Below are positions 44,840-54,529 of a stretch of 64,000 nucleotides of DNA, piece by piece; position 1 is the stretch's first letter; each line of letters opens with the position of its first letter. A program made the translations under genes and the position numbers. Source of the DNA: Microdochium bolleyi (taxonomy: Eukaryota; Ascomycota; Sordariomycetes; Xylariales; Microdochiaceae). Location: contig KQ964248.1 of the NCBI GenBank assembly GCA_001566295.1, positions 1,302,001-1,366,000 of the forward strand. The letters are read 5' to 3'. The notes below the pieces were generated by a model, which made no database searches, was not told where the DNA came from, and saw only the letters and a list, made by a program, of their open reading frames with translations.

Positions 44840-45858
44840 TTACTCGTCATCCTCGTCATCCTCGTCCTCATCCATCTCCTCGAAGTCGAGCTCGCTAAGG
44901 CCGTCCATCTCCTGGGCCTGGATGTAGTACTTGATGGCGCTGGGGTACAGGTCCTCGGCAATGGCAACAGCCAGCTCGTCACCGTCGGCGAAGATCTCGA
45001 GGGCGAGGGGGTCCTCCTCGTCATCGTCCTCGTCCTCCTCTTCCTCGTCGTCGGTCTTCTTGCCCGCGGCACGCTCCTTGCGCTCGGTGTCAGCCTTCTT
45101 GATGGCTGCCACACTCTCCTCGGGGGTGATGTGGAAGCCGCGGTAGCCGAAGAAGGAGAAGAAGCTGGCGCCGCCCATGCCGGTGTTCTCGATCTTTTCC
45201 TTGAGCTGCTTCTCGAGGGCGGTGTAGTCGGCCTCCTTCTTGGGCGTGCTGTCCTTGCTGGCCTTGGGGTCGTTCTTCTCCTCCTTCCAGACCTTGACGA
45301 CGAGGTCGAGCAGGCCGCCGGTGAGGTCCTTGCCGTCCTTCCACTTGATAGCGACGGGCTCCGAGACGAGACCGGCCCAGCCACCCGAGGCCTGGCGATG
45401 CCAGAACTTCTTCTCGAGAACCTTGTCCTCAAAGTACTCGTTGTCGGAGAACTCGAACTTGAGGATCATGCTGCGGGGGTCCTTGTCGACCTCGAAGTGC
45501 TCGACCGAGATGTTGGTCAGGTGGTCAGATAGGACCTGTGAGTCGGTGGGCTGGATGTACTGGTCGATCTCCTGGGGCGCCTGCTCGAGGACCAGAGGCC
45601 AGAAGTTGGGGATCTGAGCAATGGTCTTGGCGCGCTTCTCGTACAGAGACTTGGTGAGGGCGATCTGCTGACGCACTGCGCGGGGAACTTGCTGTCAGTT
45701 TCGGGTTGACACGTAATGGGATACTACGGCTGTGGTTGCGATTGCGACAGAGACTTACTGATCTCGTTCTCGGCCTCCTCGAACTCGTGCTCGAGGTCCT
45801 GGAGCTCCTCAAAGGTGATGGGGCACTCCTGAGCCTCGTCCATCTTGGCGTCAACCAT
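44840..45858 (-). CDS. NAP/SET-family histone chaperone
   Basis: A nucleosome-assembly-protein family histone chaperone, closer to SET/TAF-I (and yeast Vps75) than to classic NAP1. Two exons, 45858-45759 and 45675-44840, give 311 residues. The splice forms an ATG codon in the middle of the long backbone helix (EFEEAENEI joined to MRQQIALTKSLYEKRAKTI). The family signature IPNFWPLVLEQAPQEID follows, then VEHFEVDKDPRSMILKFEF, YFEDKVLEKKFWH and the domain II strands around FFSFFGYRGFHI. The C-terminal ~60 residues are very acidic (runs of Glu/Asp), which in the family bind histones H3-H4 or H2A-H2B. The protein lacks the extended N-terminus of NAP1. It is probably nuclear and cytosolic. Antisense frames of similar length on the plus strand are shadows of its Leu/Glu-rich codons. 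Confidence 0.88.
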
Positions 45859-47214
45859 TGTGAATGCTGATGTGTTTGAGTTGAGAAAGGAGGGTGTTGA
45901 AGGGCTAGTGAGGAATGGGGGCAACAATGCTAGCAGGTAAGAGTGGCAGTCCTTCGGTTGCGATGAGGGGTGGAAATGTCAGTTTAAGTATGGACCAAGA
46001 CTGCGGGGTGGCATGGGACCGCGACGTAAACAACAACAACTTTTTTCCAACAAAGATTTTCTCTAGTTGCGGCGCGGCGGCGAGGCCGGCCCAGCAGAAA
46101 AAAAGTCCCGGGTGCAGATCTGGACGGGCCAATCTTGCCCGAGCCCCTCCACCGGGCTGGAGTCGGGCCAGTCATTAGGCACAACGGGACAAGGGGAGCG
46201 GTGTGAATTGTCATGACTGGGCCCCTGGCTAGCTCTAATCATTCAAGCTGACAAGGAAGAGCTTCGCAGAGCTGCCGACTCGCGGCGGCCTTCTCAACCG
46301 GGAGCTCAACATGACGTAGGGGCGTGGCAAAAATATTGGCAGGAACACCGTCCGAATGTCCGGGAGCCCCGGCCAGCTCACAGCGGGCGCAGAGGAGAAT
46401 GACTAGAACATAGCAGTGGCAGGAGCCTACCTGGCGAAGCAGACCTCAGGCAACAGAGCGAGCATGTGCATATCTGCAGCATTTGGTACCTTGCCATGCA
46501 GCTTTAAGTCGGCCAAGTGCGGATGATGGCGTTAAGCCCAGTGGCGGAAGGAATCGAGATGGGACAAGATGGCGGGGCTCAGAAACTTTTCCAGGGGTCC
46601 AATGCAGCAGGCAGCTCCTCCTGCCATTCACATGTGCAGAGGGCTTCCCCACATCCTTGCAGCCTCATGTCAAATCCTCATCTTTGTTGGCAAGTCCAAG
46701 AACATCGCCGCCATCACCAACTCAGGCCCGAGCGCCGCGGGCTTGCTCCCAGAGTAGGCTGCCATGGCGGGGCTATGTACCTTGATGCAGTGACGGACAT
46801 GGTTGCGATGTGGTACGAGAACCCCCCCTAACTGGCATGCTCTCTGCTCTCGGTCCCAAATCCATGTAAGAGCAGATGCAGTAAACCAAAACTCCAGCGT
46901 TACCCATTGCATGATGACGAAGCAAAACCAACGCAAGCGTGCCCAGGTGCAGGGTGGTTAACATCACCGATGCAGACCGGCTCCAATGAACAGCACTATG
47001 TAATAACATCTCGGCTCGATGCTGATTGGGTGGTCCAGCTCGGCTTGCCACTTTGGCCTCGCAGCTCTCCAAACGTGGCTCGGCTCCTAACATGTCTTGC
47101 AGCAAAACACGGATCGGAATGTGGCAATTCCCCATGATGTCGGGCAGCCGGGGCAGTTGTAGCTTGGCAGGGGTTTTTGATGATGGTCCCGGGTCCAAGA
47201 GTCGCCGACACACG

Positions 47215-47260
<46 letters not shown>

Positions 47261-47606
47261 GTGTCGCCATCCTTGCGTCGCCGACTCCACCTGCGTCATC
47301 AGGCACGACTGTTGCTGCACTACTCGTTGGCAACTAAGGTACTGAACACGGGCCGAGACAAAGAGCTAAGCTGTCAGCAACCCCAGATTATTAATGCGAC
47401 ATGCAGTCGGAGCTCTCGGCTCGGGGATGTGAGCAGCCCACATTCAGCCGCCCAGAGCGTCTCTCGGCTTAAACTCCAACCTGCTCTGGTCGAAATGAGG
47501 GGACAAGACCATCTTCTCCAAATCGCAGCCGGTACAAGTGGTTATAAAAGGCACAGGGCCTCACCCCAAGAGACGTCAAAGTGAACGTCCAACCACCATC
47601 CCGGGC
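45859..47606. other. Divergent 1.75-kb intergenic region
   Basis: Contains the NAP/SET promoter (left, minus) and the promoter and leader of the questin-oxidase-like gene (right, plus). An (TTGA)11 microsatellite sits at 47217-47260. No coding frame is convincing. Confidence 0.55.
47217..47260. repeat. (TTGA)11 microsatellite
   Basis: Eleven perfect tandem copies of TTGA, about 350 bp upstream of the questin-oxidase-like start codon. Likely length-polymorphic between strains. Confidence 0.95.
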
Positions 47607-49595
47607 ATGAGGCACCTTCTCATCAACGCCATCAAGCGGCCACTTCAGTCCGTCTCATCACCAGCTTCATATATTTATCCCAAGCAGGTATATCCAGCTC
47701 GGGCCGCCAGCGCCATGGCCACCGCAGGCAGAATGAGCATTGCCCCAGACAACACGGGGCTGTGGAGCATCAAGCAGTCAGACGCCGCAGCAAAAAAGAC
47801 GAGCGAGCTGCTGCAGAAGGACTTCGAGGTCAGGACCAGCCAATCACAAATCCTGCCACAACAGACATCTATTGGTTTCTCTTTCCCTCTGGAGGCTAAC
47901 TTGCACCCGCCAGACTCACCATGTCTACTTCAACGATAGCGGCTTCCACAACCAGTAAGTCCTGGGCACAGTGTTCTGTCGACCATGTTGGTACAGCTTG
48001 CTAAACCCCCCTGTAGTATCAGCCATCACCTCTTGTCCCTGTACGGGACTGGTGCGTCCCCGGAGACCATAGAGAAAGGGTACAAAGACAACAGCTCGTA
48101 TCAGCGGCCCGTCGTGAAACCGCACGAGAACCCGGCCGAGACACTCCGCGACTGGGAGGTCGCCAAGAAGCGGCTGGGCAAGGAGCAGTAAGTCGCGTCT
48201 ACCTATGAGACGCTCCAACAGAGCAAGCGACTCTGTCAGCACAGCTAAAACATAGGGGATTCGCAGGTACTACACCGACTTCCTCGTCTTCTTCCGCGCC
48301 GAGATCGAGCGTCTCGGCGGCTGGGAGCAGGCGCTGCAGGAGTACATGTTCAAGCAGGACGACGACCGCAGCCTGGACATGCTGGTCCGCATGCACTCGG
48401 GCTTCCTGCACCCCATGATCCAGCTCATGTTCGGCGTCGAGTGGGCGCAGCCCACCATCGTCGCCATGGCACTGGCGCAGGCCTCTGTCCACGGCGACTC
48501 GCCGTACCGCAAGGTCTTCCTCGAGGCAGAGGATACCGCCAGGAAGAATCATGCAGCCGACCAGCAGGGGCAGCGCGCGATGCCGAGCATCGTAAGCTTG
48601 ATGGAGGAGATGAGAGCTGACAAGAAGCTCGCGAACTCGGCCAAGCTGTCAGATGGCAACAAAATCCGCGACGGCGTGCTGAAGCGTGCTCCAGATGAGA
48701 TGATGCGGATCCTGAGCAAGGTCCACGTCCGTCCCGAAGAGTTCCAGTCGGCACTCGCCCAGATGATCGATGCCAACATCTACGCCGGCGCAGGGGCTGC
48801 CATTCGTGAGGGGAAGCAGCCGCGATGGGATTTCTTTCTGATGTAGGACCACCAGCCGCCCAGCCAGCTCTCATCTAGTCTATCACTAACACACAAAATT
48901 GGCGCGATGTAGCCACCACATCAACGTCCTCCCTATATACATTGTCCTGAGCAAGCAGGACTGGATCCCGCTTGAAACCAAGGTCCGGCTGCTCGAGTGG
49001 AAGATCCGTATTGACCTCCTGCAGTACGCGGCTCGGTCGTGCCCGGAGCTCTCCCTCGACAAGATCACGTCGTACACGCCCAAGGACAAGAACGCCGACC
49101 CTGAGCATGGTAAGTCGACATTGACCGTCTCCCACGGCCGCTACCCCCTCACTGTTCGGCCGTGCTGATAGGCGTTCCTATTCTCGACCGCACAGATCTC
49201 GTCGCCCGCGTGCACGCGCTCGACCAGGACGACGGCCACGCGATCAAGCTGCTCCGCGCCGTCGCCGTGGGCAAGCAGTTCACCAAGCCGTTCCGTGACG
49301 ACGCTGCGGCTCAGCTGCGGCTCCGCGACGACGCCGTGTACGACAAGCTGCTGCACCTCGCCACGGACGCGGTCGAGTCGGGCGACAGCGAACGCTGGGT
49401 GCGTGGTGCCGGCGATGCGGGGGCATGGAAGGTGAGTACAGATCCTGGCTGATCCCGCTACGACTTGCTGTGCTTTGCCTGCCGGTGACGAAGTCGAGAG
49501 TCCAGAGTTTGCGACTGTTAAAACCAGATGGCTGATATTACATGCCTGACATGGTGTAGGATATTCCGGATGCACCGTCGACTGGAAACTTGTGA
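47607..49595 (+). CDS. Questin-oxidase-like protein (DUF4243 family)
   Basis: Seven exons, 47607-47828, 47914-47954, 48017-48187, 48267-48842, 48913-49109, 49196-49431 and 49560-49595, give 492 residues. The fold family includes the fungal Baeyer-Villiger-type questin oxidase of anthraquinone pathways, but many members are uncharacterised. Family landmarks are HHVYFNDSGFHNHISHHLLSLY near the start, FLVFFRAEIERLGGWEQALQ, HSGFLHPMIQLMFGVEW, and after the fourth splice RWDFFLI joined to HHINVLPIYIVL. Repeated His-rich motifs such as these are typical. The fourth donor (GTAGGA) is weak, yet the phase and homology-like continuity support it; without it a stop would follow WDFFLM. The N-terminus MRHLLINAIKRPLQ... 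looks mitochondrial, but a second strong ATG at 47715 could start a cytosolic form. No polyketide synthase lies in the window. Confidence 0.85.
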
Positions 49596-49820
49596 AGACG
49601 GCGGGCACAGGAGCTCTGTCTCGTGTGGCAGATGTCACAAGTACGAACCACCAACGGGCACGCGACTGGTAATGATTGGCGCAGCTTTTAAGTTGTATGA
49701 TACAGTGGCACTGGGAAATCTGGGTGGAATCTGAATCTGTTACATTACATCGTCCGTCGTGCATCTTTGTGGGTCAAAACCGTCCATCGACTTGTGTGAA
49801 CGGATTTTCATCGAGGTAAA

Positions 49821-51646
49821 TCACCATCCACGACCTCTACCTCGCCCTCCACGGTGGTTCTGACCACGATAGCTTCCGGAGCCGCCCCTTCCTTGTGGAT
49901 TTCCACCACCTTGGAAGTGTTGTCCAGAATATGGTTCGTGAGGTGGTGGAGGTGGTACGGGACCGTTCCACCCTCCTGCCATGCCTGCCATGCCCGGCAT
50001 GGTCGGCATGGTCGGCATCCAGCCACCTGCCGGGAATCCTTGGACCATACCTTGCGGCAGTGGCGGCGGCGGAGGCGGTGGCCAAGGGCCCTGGTAGTTG
50101 GGTGGCCGCGGAGGAAAGCCTGGGAAGTTGCTGTTGAAGTCTGCCGGACTCGGCGGGAACGGAGGCGGAGGGATTGGTGGGTGGAAAGGCATGTGGAACT
50201 GGTTGCTTGCGGACGAGTCTACATTCACAGCAGGTTGGCTAGTGTTTCCGCCTAGTCCATTCCGTGCGAAACTATTAGGAGGGTGTGCCGCGGGAGGCGT
50301 GCGACTTCGGCTTCTGGCTTGAGACCACTTGCCGCGCTCGTCCCTGCTCCTCGACCGAGACCGGGATCGTGATCGAGAACTTGCATTAGACCGTCTCTGT
50401 AGATGGCTCCGCTCGTAGCTTATGCTTCGGCTCCGGCTTCGACTTCTTGAGCCAGAGACACGTCTCCGTTTAGACATCCGTGGCGGAGGAGAACGACTTT
50501 CGCTGCGTGAGGATCGTGAGGGCGAGCGCGACCGAGATTGGGAGGAGCTCCTGCCACGGTGATGATCCCCATTTTGTGACTTGTTGTTCTTCTTCCGTCG
50601 TAGCTTCATCTTCTCGCAGAAGCCTCTCGACCAGCCGTAGTAGGTCTGCCCATCGATGATTTCCCCCGTAACCTCATCGCGCACGACTGGCTGACCCATC
50701 TGGTCGGTCTCAGTCTCGTCATCCTCGCCTATCGCGTGCTCCTTTGCGTACAGGCGATCGGCATCGGCAAGAAGAGCCTTGACTGCGTCCACCAGATGTG
50801 TCTCGGCCGGGCCCGGCTTGAACTGTAGAGGTTTAATCATTGCTGGATTCATCGGCCGCGTCGAGTTCGGTTCTATCACCGGCATCCAATTTGCGGCTGG
50901 TAGGTCGTACCATGCGGCAGTAGCATCGCCATGCATGGCAGGCATGAGATACGGTGCATTTTTCGCCGTTTTGGACGTGACAGGCGTCGCACCCTGCGCG
51001 TCGCCCACCGGGCCATCATCGGTTGACGCTGTCTTCGACGCGTCGAGAACAACACCTGAAAGTTTATCATAAGAGGTCGTCGAGATGTAGCCTTCCGCTC
51101 TCCATATCTTGAGCAGGTCGTTGACTTTCGCGATATGGCGCGGACAGTGCGCAAAGGACGTGGCGAGCTTGAAGAGGTCAGGTAGGCCAGCGTTCACATG
51201 TATAGCGAAGTCTTCATGTCGGCTGCGTGTGTGCGTATGATGGAGCGCGTCATTCAGCACGTAGAGAATGTGGAGTCGTTTGCGTCTCGAGGATGGCTCG
51301 CGGGCCAGCCTGCTCTCGCGCAAGGGTCGAATGAATGATCTGGCCAGGGCAGTCAAGTACTTCAAGAGGGCAGCCGTCCTGGCCTGGGAATGGGCAATGT
51401 TGGTGACGATCCATTGCTTGCATTTCTAAGGGAGGGTTGACCGTTTTAGCCGTTGTCCGCGCTGAGGCAGTGTAGAAGAGGCTGCATTGCTCAAACCTGG
51501 ACGTTTGCGGGAGAGCATCGCGATATCGTGGTATCGAGGAGTCGTAGGAAGTCGTCGATCTCTGCGCGAGTTTGCGCGACGGGGTCCGATCGCAGCAGGA
51601 GGGCCGAGAAGGACACCTTGGCGATGTCGAGGAGCGGCGCAGCCAT
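49821..51646 (-). CDS. CID-domain RS protein (CHERP/SR140-like)
   Basis: Two exons, 51646-51497 and 51425-49821, give 584 residues. The CID (RNA polymerase II CTD-interacting domain) spans about residues 10-145: FSALLLRSDPVAQTRAEIDDFL, then across the intron SPANVQ joined to KCKQWIVTNIAHSQARTAALLKYL, followed by RLHILYVLNDALHHT. A conserved region follows (AAWYDLPAANWMPVI, then MIKPLQFKPGPA). Next comes an Arg/Ser-rich tract (about 310-400), a Pro-rich segment and a C-terminal RGG tail. This order resembles CHERP-type splicing factors and points to pre-mRNA processing coupled to Pol II. The donor GTTTGA is non-consensus, but the exon boundary sits exactly within CID helix consensus. The last 225 bp separate it from the convergent questin-oxidase-like gene. 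Confidence 0.85.
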
Positions 51647-52372
51647 GGCGGGCAAGCTTGTAGCTTATGTTGGGATGTTGCAGGTGTCCATGGAGCTTTG
51701 CCAAAGTCGGCGCGAGGTAGCGGGCGGAGTGATCCCCTTGAAAGAAGCAATCGCCTTCCACTTGAGCAGGCTGTTCTGGTACAAGATCGTTTGGTGGTTG
51801 AGCAGTTGCGGTCCACATCGGGAGGAGGAAGCGGCGCGCCGTCTGCTTCGCTTCCCTTCAATGTTGTTTGCGACACAGTCGCATGCTGACATAATCATCC
51901 CGAGAAAGGCCCCTCCACGGACGAGATCGGCTGCGTCTTGATCCGCTGGCACAATCGTTAGCCTGGCATGACGTCGAGGCAATTCGGTCGCTGGGCGGTC
52001 CTACAAACATGTCCTTGTCAAGAATGGACGCATGGAAACCATTGGGGGCACGAGATTTTCACACAGATCAGGATTGTGCGCTGTGAGGACGCCTTTTGAG
52101 GATGGCTTCAAACCCGAGGCAGCATCAGCCCGGATCCGTGCGTCCTCAGCAGTGTATTGCCCTTCGTCCGGTTCGTTTCATCCCATGTGCGCTTCCTCAA
52201 AAATATCTGTTTTGATACAAGTTGTTCGTTTCTGCGTTACTTCGACCCGTCCGCCTATCATACATTTCCAAAGAGTCATAGCTGCATAGTCCTGTATTCT
52301 CTGCCGCAACCGAGCAAAGATCGAGGCAACTGAGATATGCGAAAGCTGCATGCCCCGAGCAGTGAAGGCGGC
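51647..52372. other. Intergenic, CID gene promoter and DUF4748-like 3' flank
   Basis: About 726 bp between two minus-strand genes. It should hold the promoter and 5' leader of the CID/RS gene on the left and the 3' untranslated region of the small mitochondrial gene on the right. No gene seen. Confidence 0.55.
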
Positions 52373-52918
52373 CTAAGAGAAGCGATCACCCTTGGGACTC
52401 CTGAACGGCTTGCTGCTCTCGTACTTGCTCTTCTCAAAGACCCGCTCCTGTTCTGTTGATGGGGCATGCCCTGTCGGCGCTGGATCTGCAGACGCCTCCT
52501 GGCTGGGGGAGCCGGACGGATCTGTCCGCGGGGCGCCGTTGCTGCTGCCGATGGCCGATGCCGAGCTGGGCGTGCTGGAGATGTTGTCGCCGTATTCGAG
52601 GGACTGCATCATATGTTTCCTGCGCCGCATTTCCTCCATCTTGGCCTGCCTGTCGGCATTGATGCTCTGTTTGGCGAAGTAGTAGGCACCGCCACCAGCG
52701 ACGCACAGAGAGCCCCAGCCCAGCCTATGGGATGCCGAGCGCAATGTCGAGGTTAGCTGCTGTTGATTGGTCACGAGGCGAGCGTGTCGGGAGGCTGGAG
52801 AACGTGCTAACCGAGTGGTGAGCTTACCAGAAGGATTTGACCTAGGGCACATAAGTTAGCTGGCAAGTCGCATGCGCGCAAGGGAACGTCCCGAACCGAG
52901 GGCACCTACAGTGTTCAT
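52373..52918 (-). CDS. Small DUF4748-like mitochondrial membrane protein, micro-exons
   Basis: I reconstruct three exons: 52918-52910 (9 nt, Met-Asn-Thr), 52841-52828 (14 nt) and 52724-52373. Together they give 124 residues beginning MNTVKSFWLGWGSLCVAGGG. The two short introns have GTAGGT and GTAAGC donors and CCTAG and CATAG acceptors, and the phases fit. The hydrophobic stretch (about residues 7-24, GWGSLCVAGGGAYYFA) is followed by KQSINADRQAKMEEMRRRK, a pattern of a short fungal membrane protein family (DUF4748-like), then a disordered Ser/Pro/Ala-rich tail. The family is thought to be mitochondrial; its function is not known to me. An unspliced reading from 52852 would give a different, less family-like N-terminus. 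It is divergent from UBC7. Confidence 0.72.
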
Positions 52919-53387
52919 GATGCAGATTGGGGTACTCCAGGCTTGATTCGGAAAGACGGCTGGTCGTACAAGGTGAGTGGGAGGTATCTCTGGCCAGATA
53001 TCGAGCAAGATGTGAAGAAGGGAAGAAAAAAAGGCCAGCCCGGGCATGTGCCTGCAATGTCGATGGTGAAGGGAACGTTCTGGCTGCCAAAGTGGTGCCA
53101 CTTTCGACATTGACCAGCATTAGCGGCCATGGTGACCCCTGCTGCACAAGCTAGCTCCCAGCTCGACCAGCGCTCCCGCCGGCGCGGGCCCCGCCATCCA
53201 TGCATCTCCTCCCGAATCCCGGAGCCATCCCGTTCCACCACTCTTCCTTCCCACCTGCCCGACTCTGGACGACCACCGTACTGCTTCCAGTCCGTCCAGT
53301 CCGTCCAGTCCGTCCAGTCCGTCCCTAGCTACACGCCAACGATCTCATCCCTCGGCCCTGAGCATCGCCCGGCAGCCAGACAGACAG
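52919..53387. promoter_or_regulatory. Divergent promoter of the DUF4748-like gene and UBC7
   Basis: These 469 bp separate the two starts. The UBC7 leader contains four tandem copies of a 9-bp unit (53287-53322) and is pyrimidine-rich. No other feature is seen. Confidence 0.6.
53287..53322 (+). repeat. Four tandem copies of CCAGTCCGT
   Basis: A perfect 4 x 9-bp direct repeat about 65 bp before the UBC7 ATG, in the expected 5' leader. Confidence 0.95.
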
Positions 53388-53955
53388 ATGGCCCAGTCCA
53401 CCGCCCACCGCCGGCTGCTCCAGGAGTACCGTGCCCTCACCAACAACCCGCCCGACGGCATCACCGCCGGCCCCGTCTCCGAGGACGACCTCCTGCACTG
53501 GGAGGCCCTCATCCAGGGCCCCGAGGGCACCCCCTTCGAGGGCGGCGTCTTCCCCGCAGAGCTCAAGTTCCCCAAGGACTACCCTCTTGCCCCGCCCAAG
53601 ATGACCTTCCTCGGCGAGATCTTCCACCCGAATGGTAACATTGTTTCTCCCTCGACTACTTCCTGCCCTAAAGATCTCCTGCTCACAGTGCCATTTGGTA
53701 GTCTACCCCAGCGGCCTCGTCTGCATCTCAATCCTCCACCCTCCCGGCGACGACCCGAACCACTACGAGCACGCCTCGGAGCGCTGGAGCCCGATCCAGT
53801 CCGTCGAGAAGATCCTCATCTCCGTCATGAGCATGCTCGCGGAGCCCAATGACGAGAGTCCCGCCAACGTCGAAGCGGCCAAGATGTGGCGCGACCGGAG
53901 GCCCGAGTACGAGCAGAAGGTGCGGGACGGAGTTCGGCGCATGCTTGGGCTGTAA
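53388..53955 (+). CDS. UBC7: Ubiquitin-conjugating enzyme E2 Ubc7 (ERAD)
   Basis: Ubc7 is the E2 of ER-associated degradation, working with Hrd1 and Doa10 ligases after recruitment by Cue1. Two exons, 53388-53634 and 53702-53955, give 166 residues, matching the yeast length. The E2 fold is complete: MAQSTAHRRLLQEYRALTNN helix, WEALIQGPEGTPFEGGVF, FPKDYPLAPPKMTF, then the HPN motif at residues 80-82. The intron follows immediately and splices to VYPSGLVCISIL, placing the catalytic cysteine at about residue 90. The following PPGDDPNHYEHASERW insertion is the acidic loop diagnostic of the Ubc7/UBE2G group. C-terminal helices (SVEKILISVMSML, NVEAAKMWRDRRPEYEQKV) are intact. The start in gacagATGG context fits the family N-terminus. 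It is divergent from the small mitochondrial gene. Confidence 0.96.
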
Positions 53956-54529
53956 ACCAATTGGCCCCCCTCTTCACCAAAATCCTTTCGCTGTCCGAGT
54001 GCATTTTGAAGGAAGTGAAGAGACAAATTGGTCGCTTTGCTTTCATTGTTGACTTGGGTTTGTGCGGCATTCATGGCATGGAGTTTCTGGACAATGACAA
54101 ACGGTTTTCATCCCTGCACCTTCTCCAATTGTGGCTCGGGTCTTCTTACCTGAGCTTATCTGTGACCAAACCCATGATCCAAAACAAGAGAACGACAGCA
54201 CATGCAATCTCACAACGCACTGAATTGGCTTGTCTCACATGCTGTCCGAGTAGGCCACATTTTGGTTATGTCTTCACAACATTTCGAAACTGGGTATGGA
54301 AAACGAGAAACAAGGACAGAACTAACTACTGATACACAAATTAAGGCGGCAATTGTCTGCGTTTCAAGAACCGCATCCTGCGCCACGAGTTAAGCGCGTA
54401 CGACAGCGCCAGCGGCTTTCTAACAAAGCACAAAACAAGGACAGATACAACCAAGTATGAACAAGAATCCACTACAAGCGTCTCAGGAGTTGGACAGAAG
54501 TCCCGTCCTGCGAACGAGCACCCCGTCAC
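53956..54529. other. Convergent intergenic UBC7 / polyQ membrane protein
   Basis: About 574 bp, expected to hold the 3' untranslated regions of both converging genes. Locally AT-richer than coding DNA. No gene seen. Confidence 0.55.

Noticed and set aside
44600..45532. 310-residue plus-strand frame over the NAP/SET gene
   Set aside because: It is the antisense of a Glu/Asp/Lys-rich coding exon and reads as Leu/Val-rich nonsense; the minus strand matches a known family.
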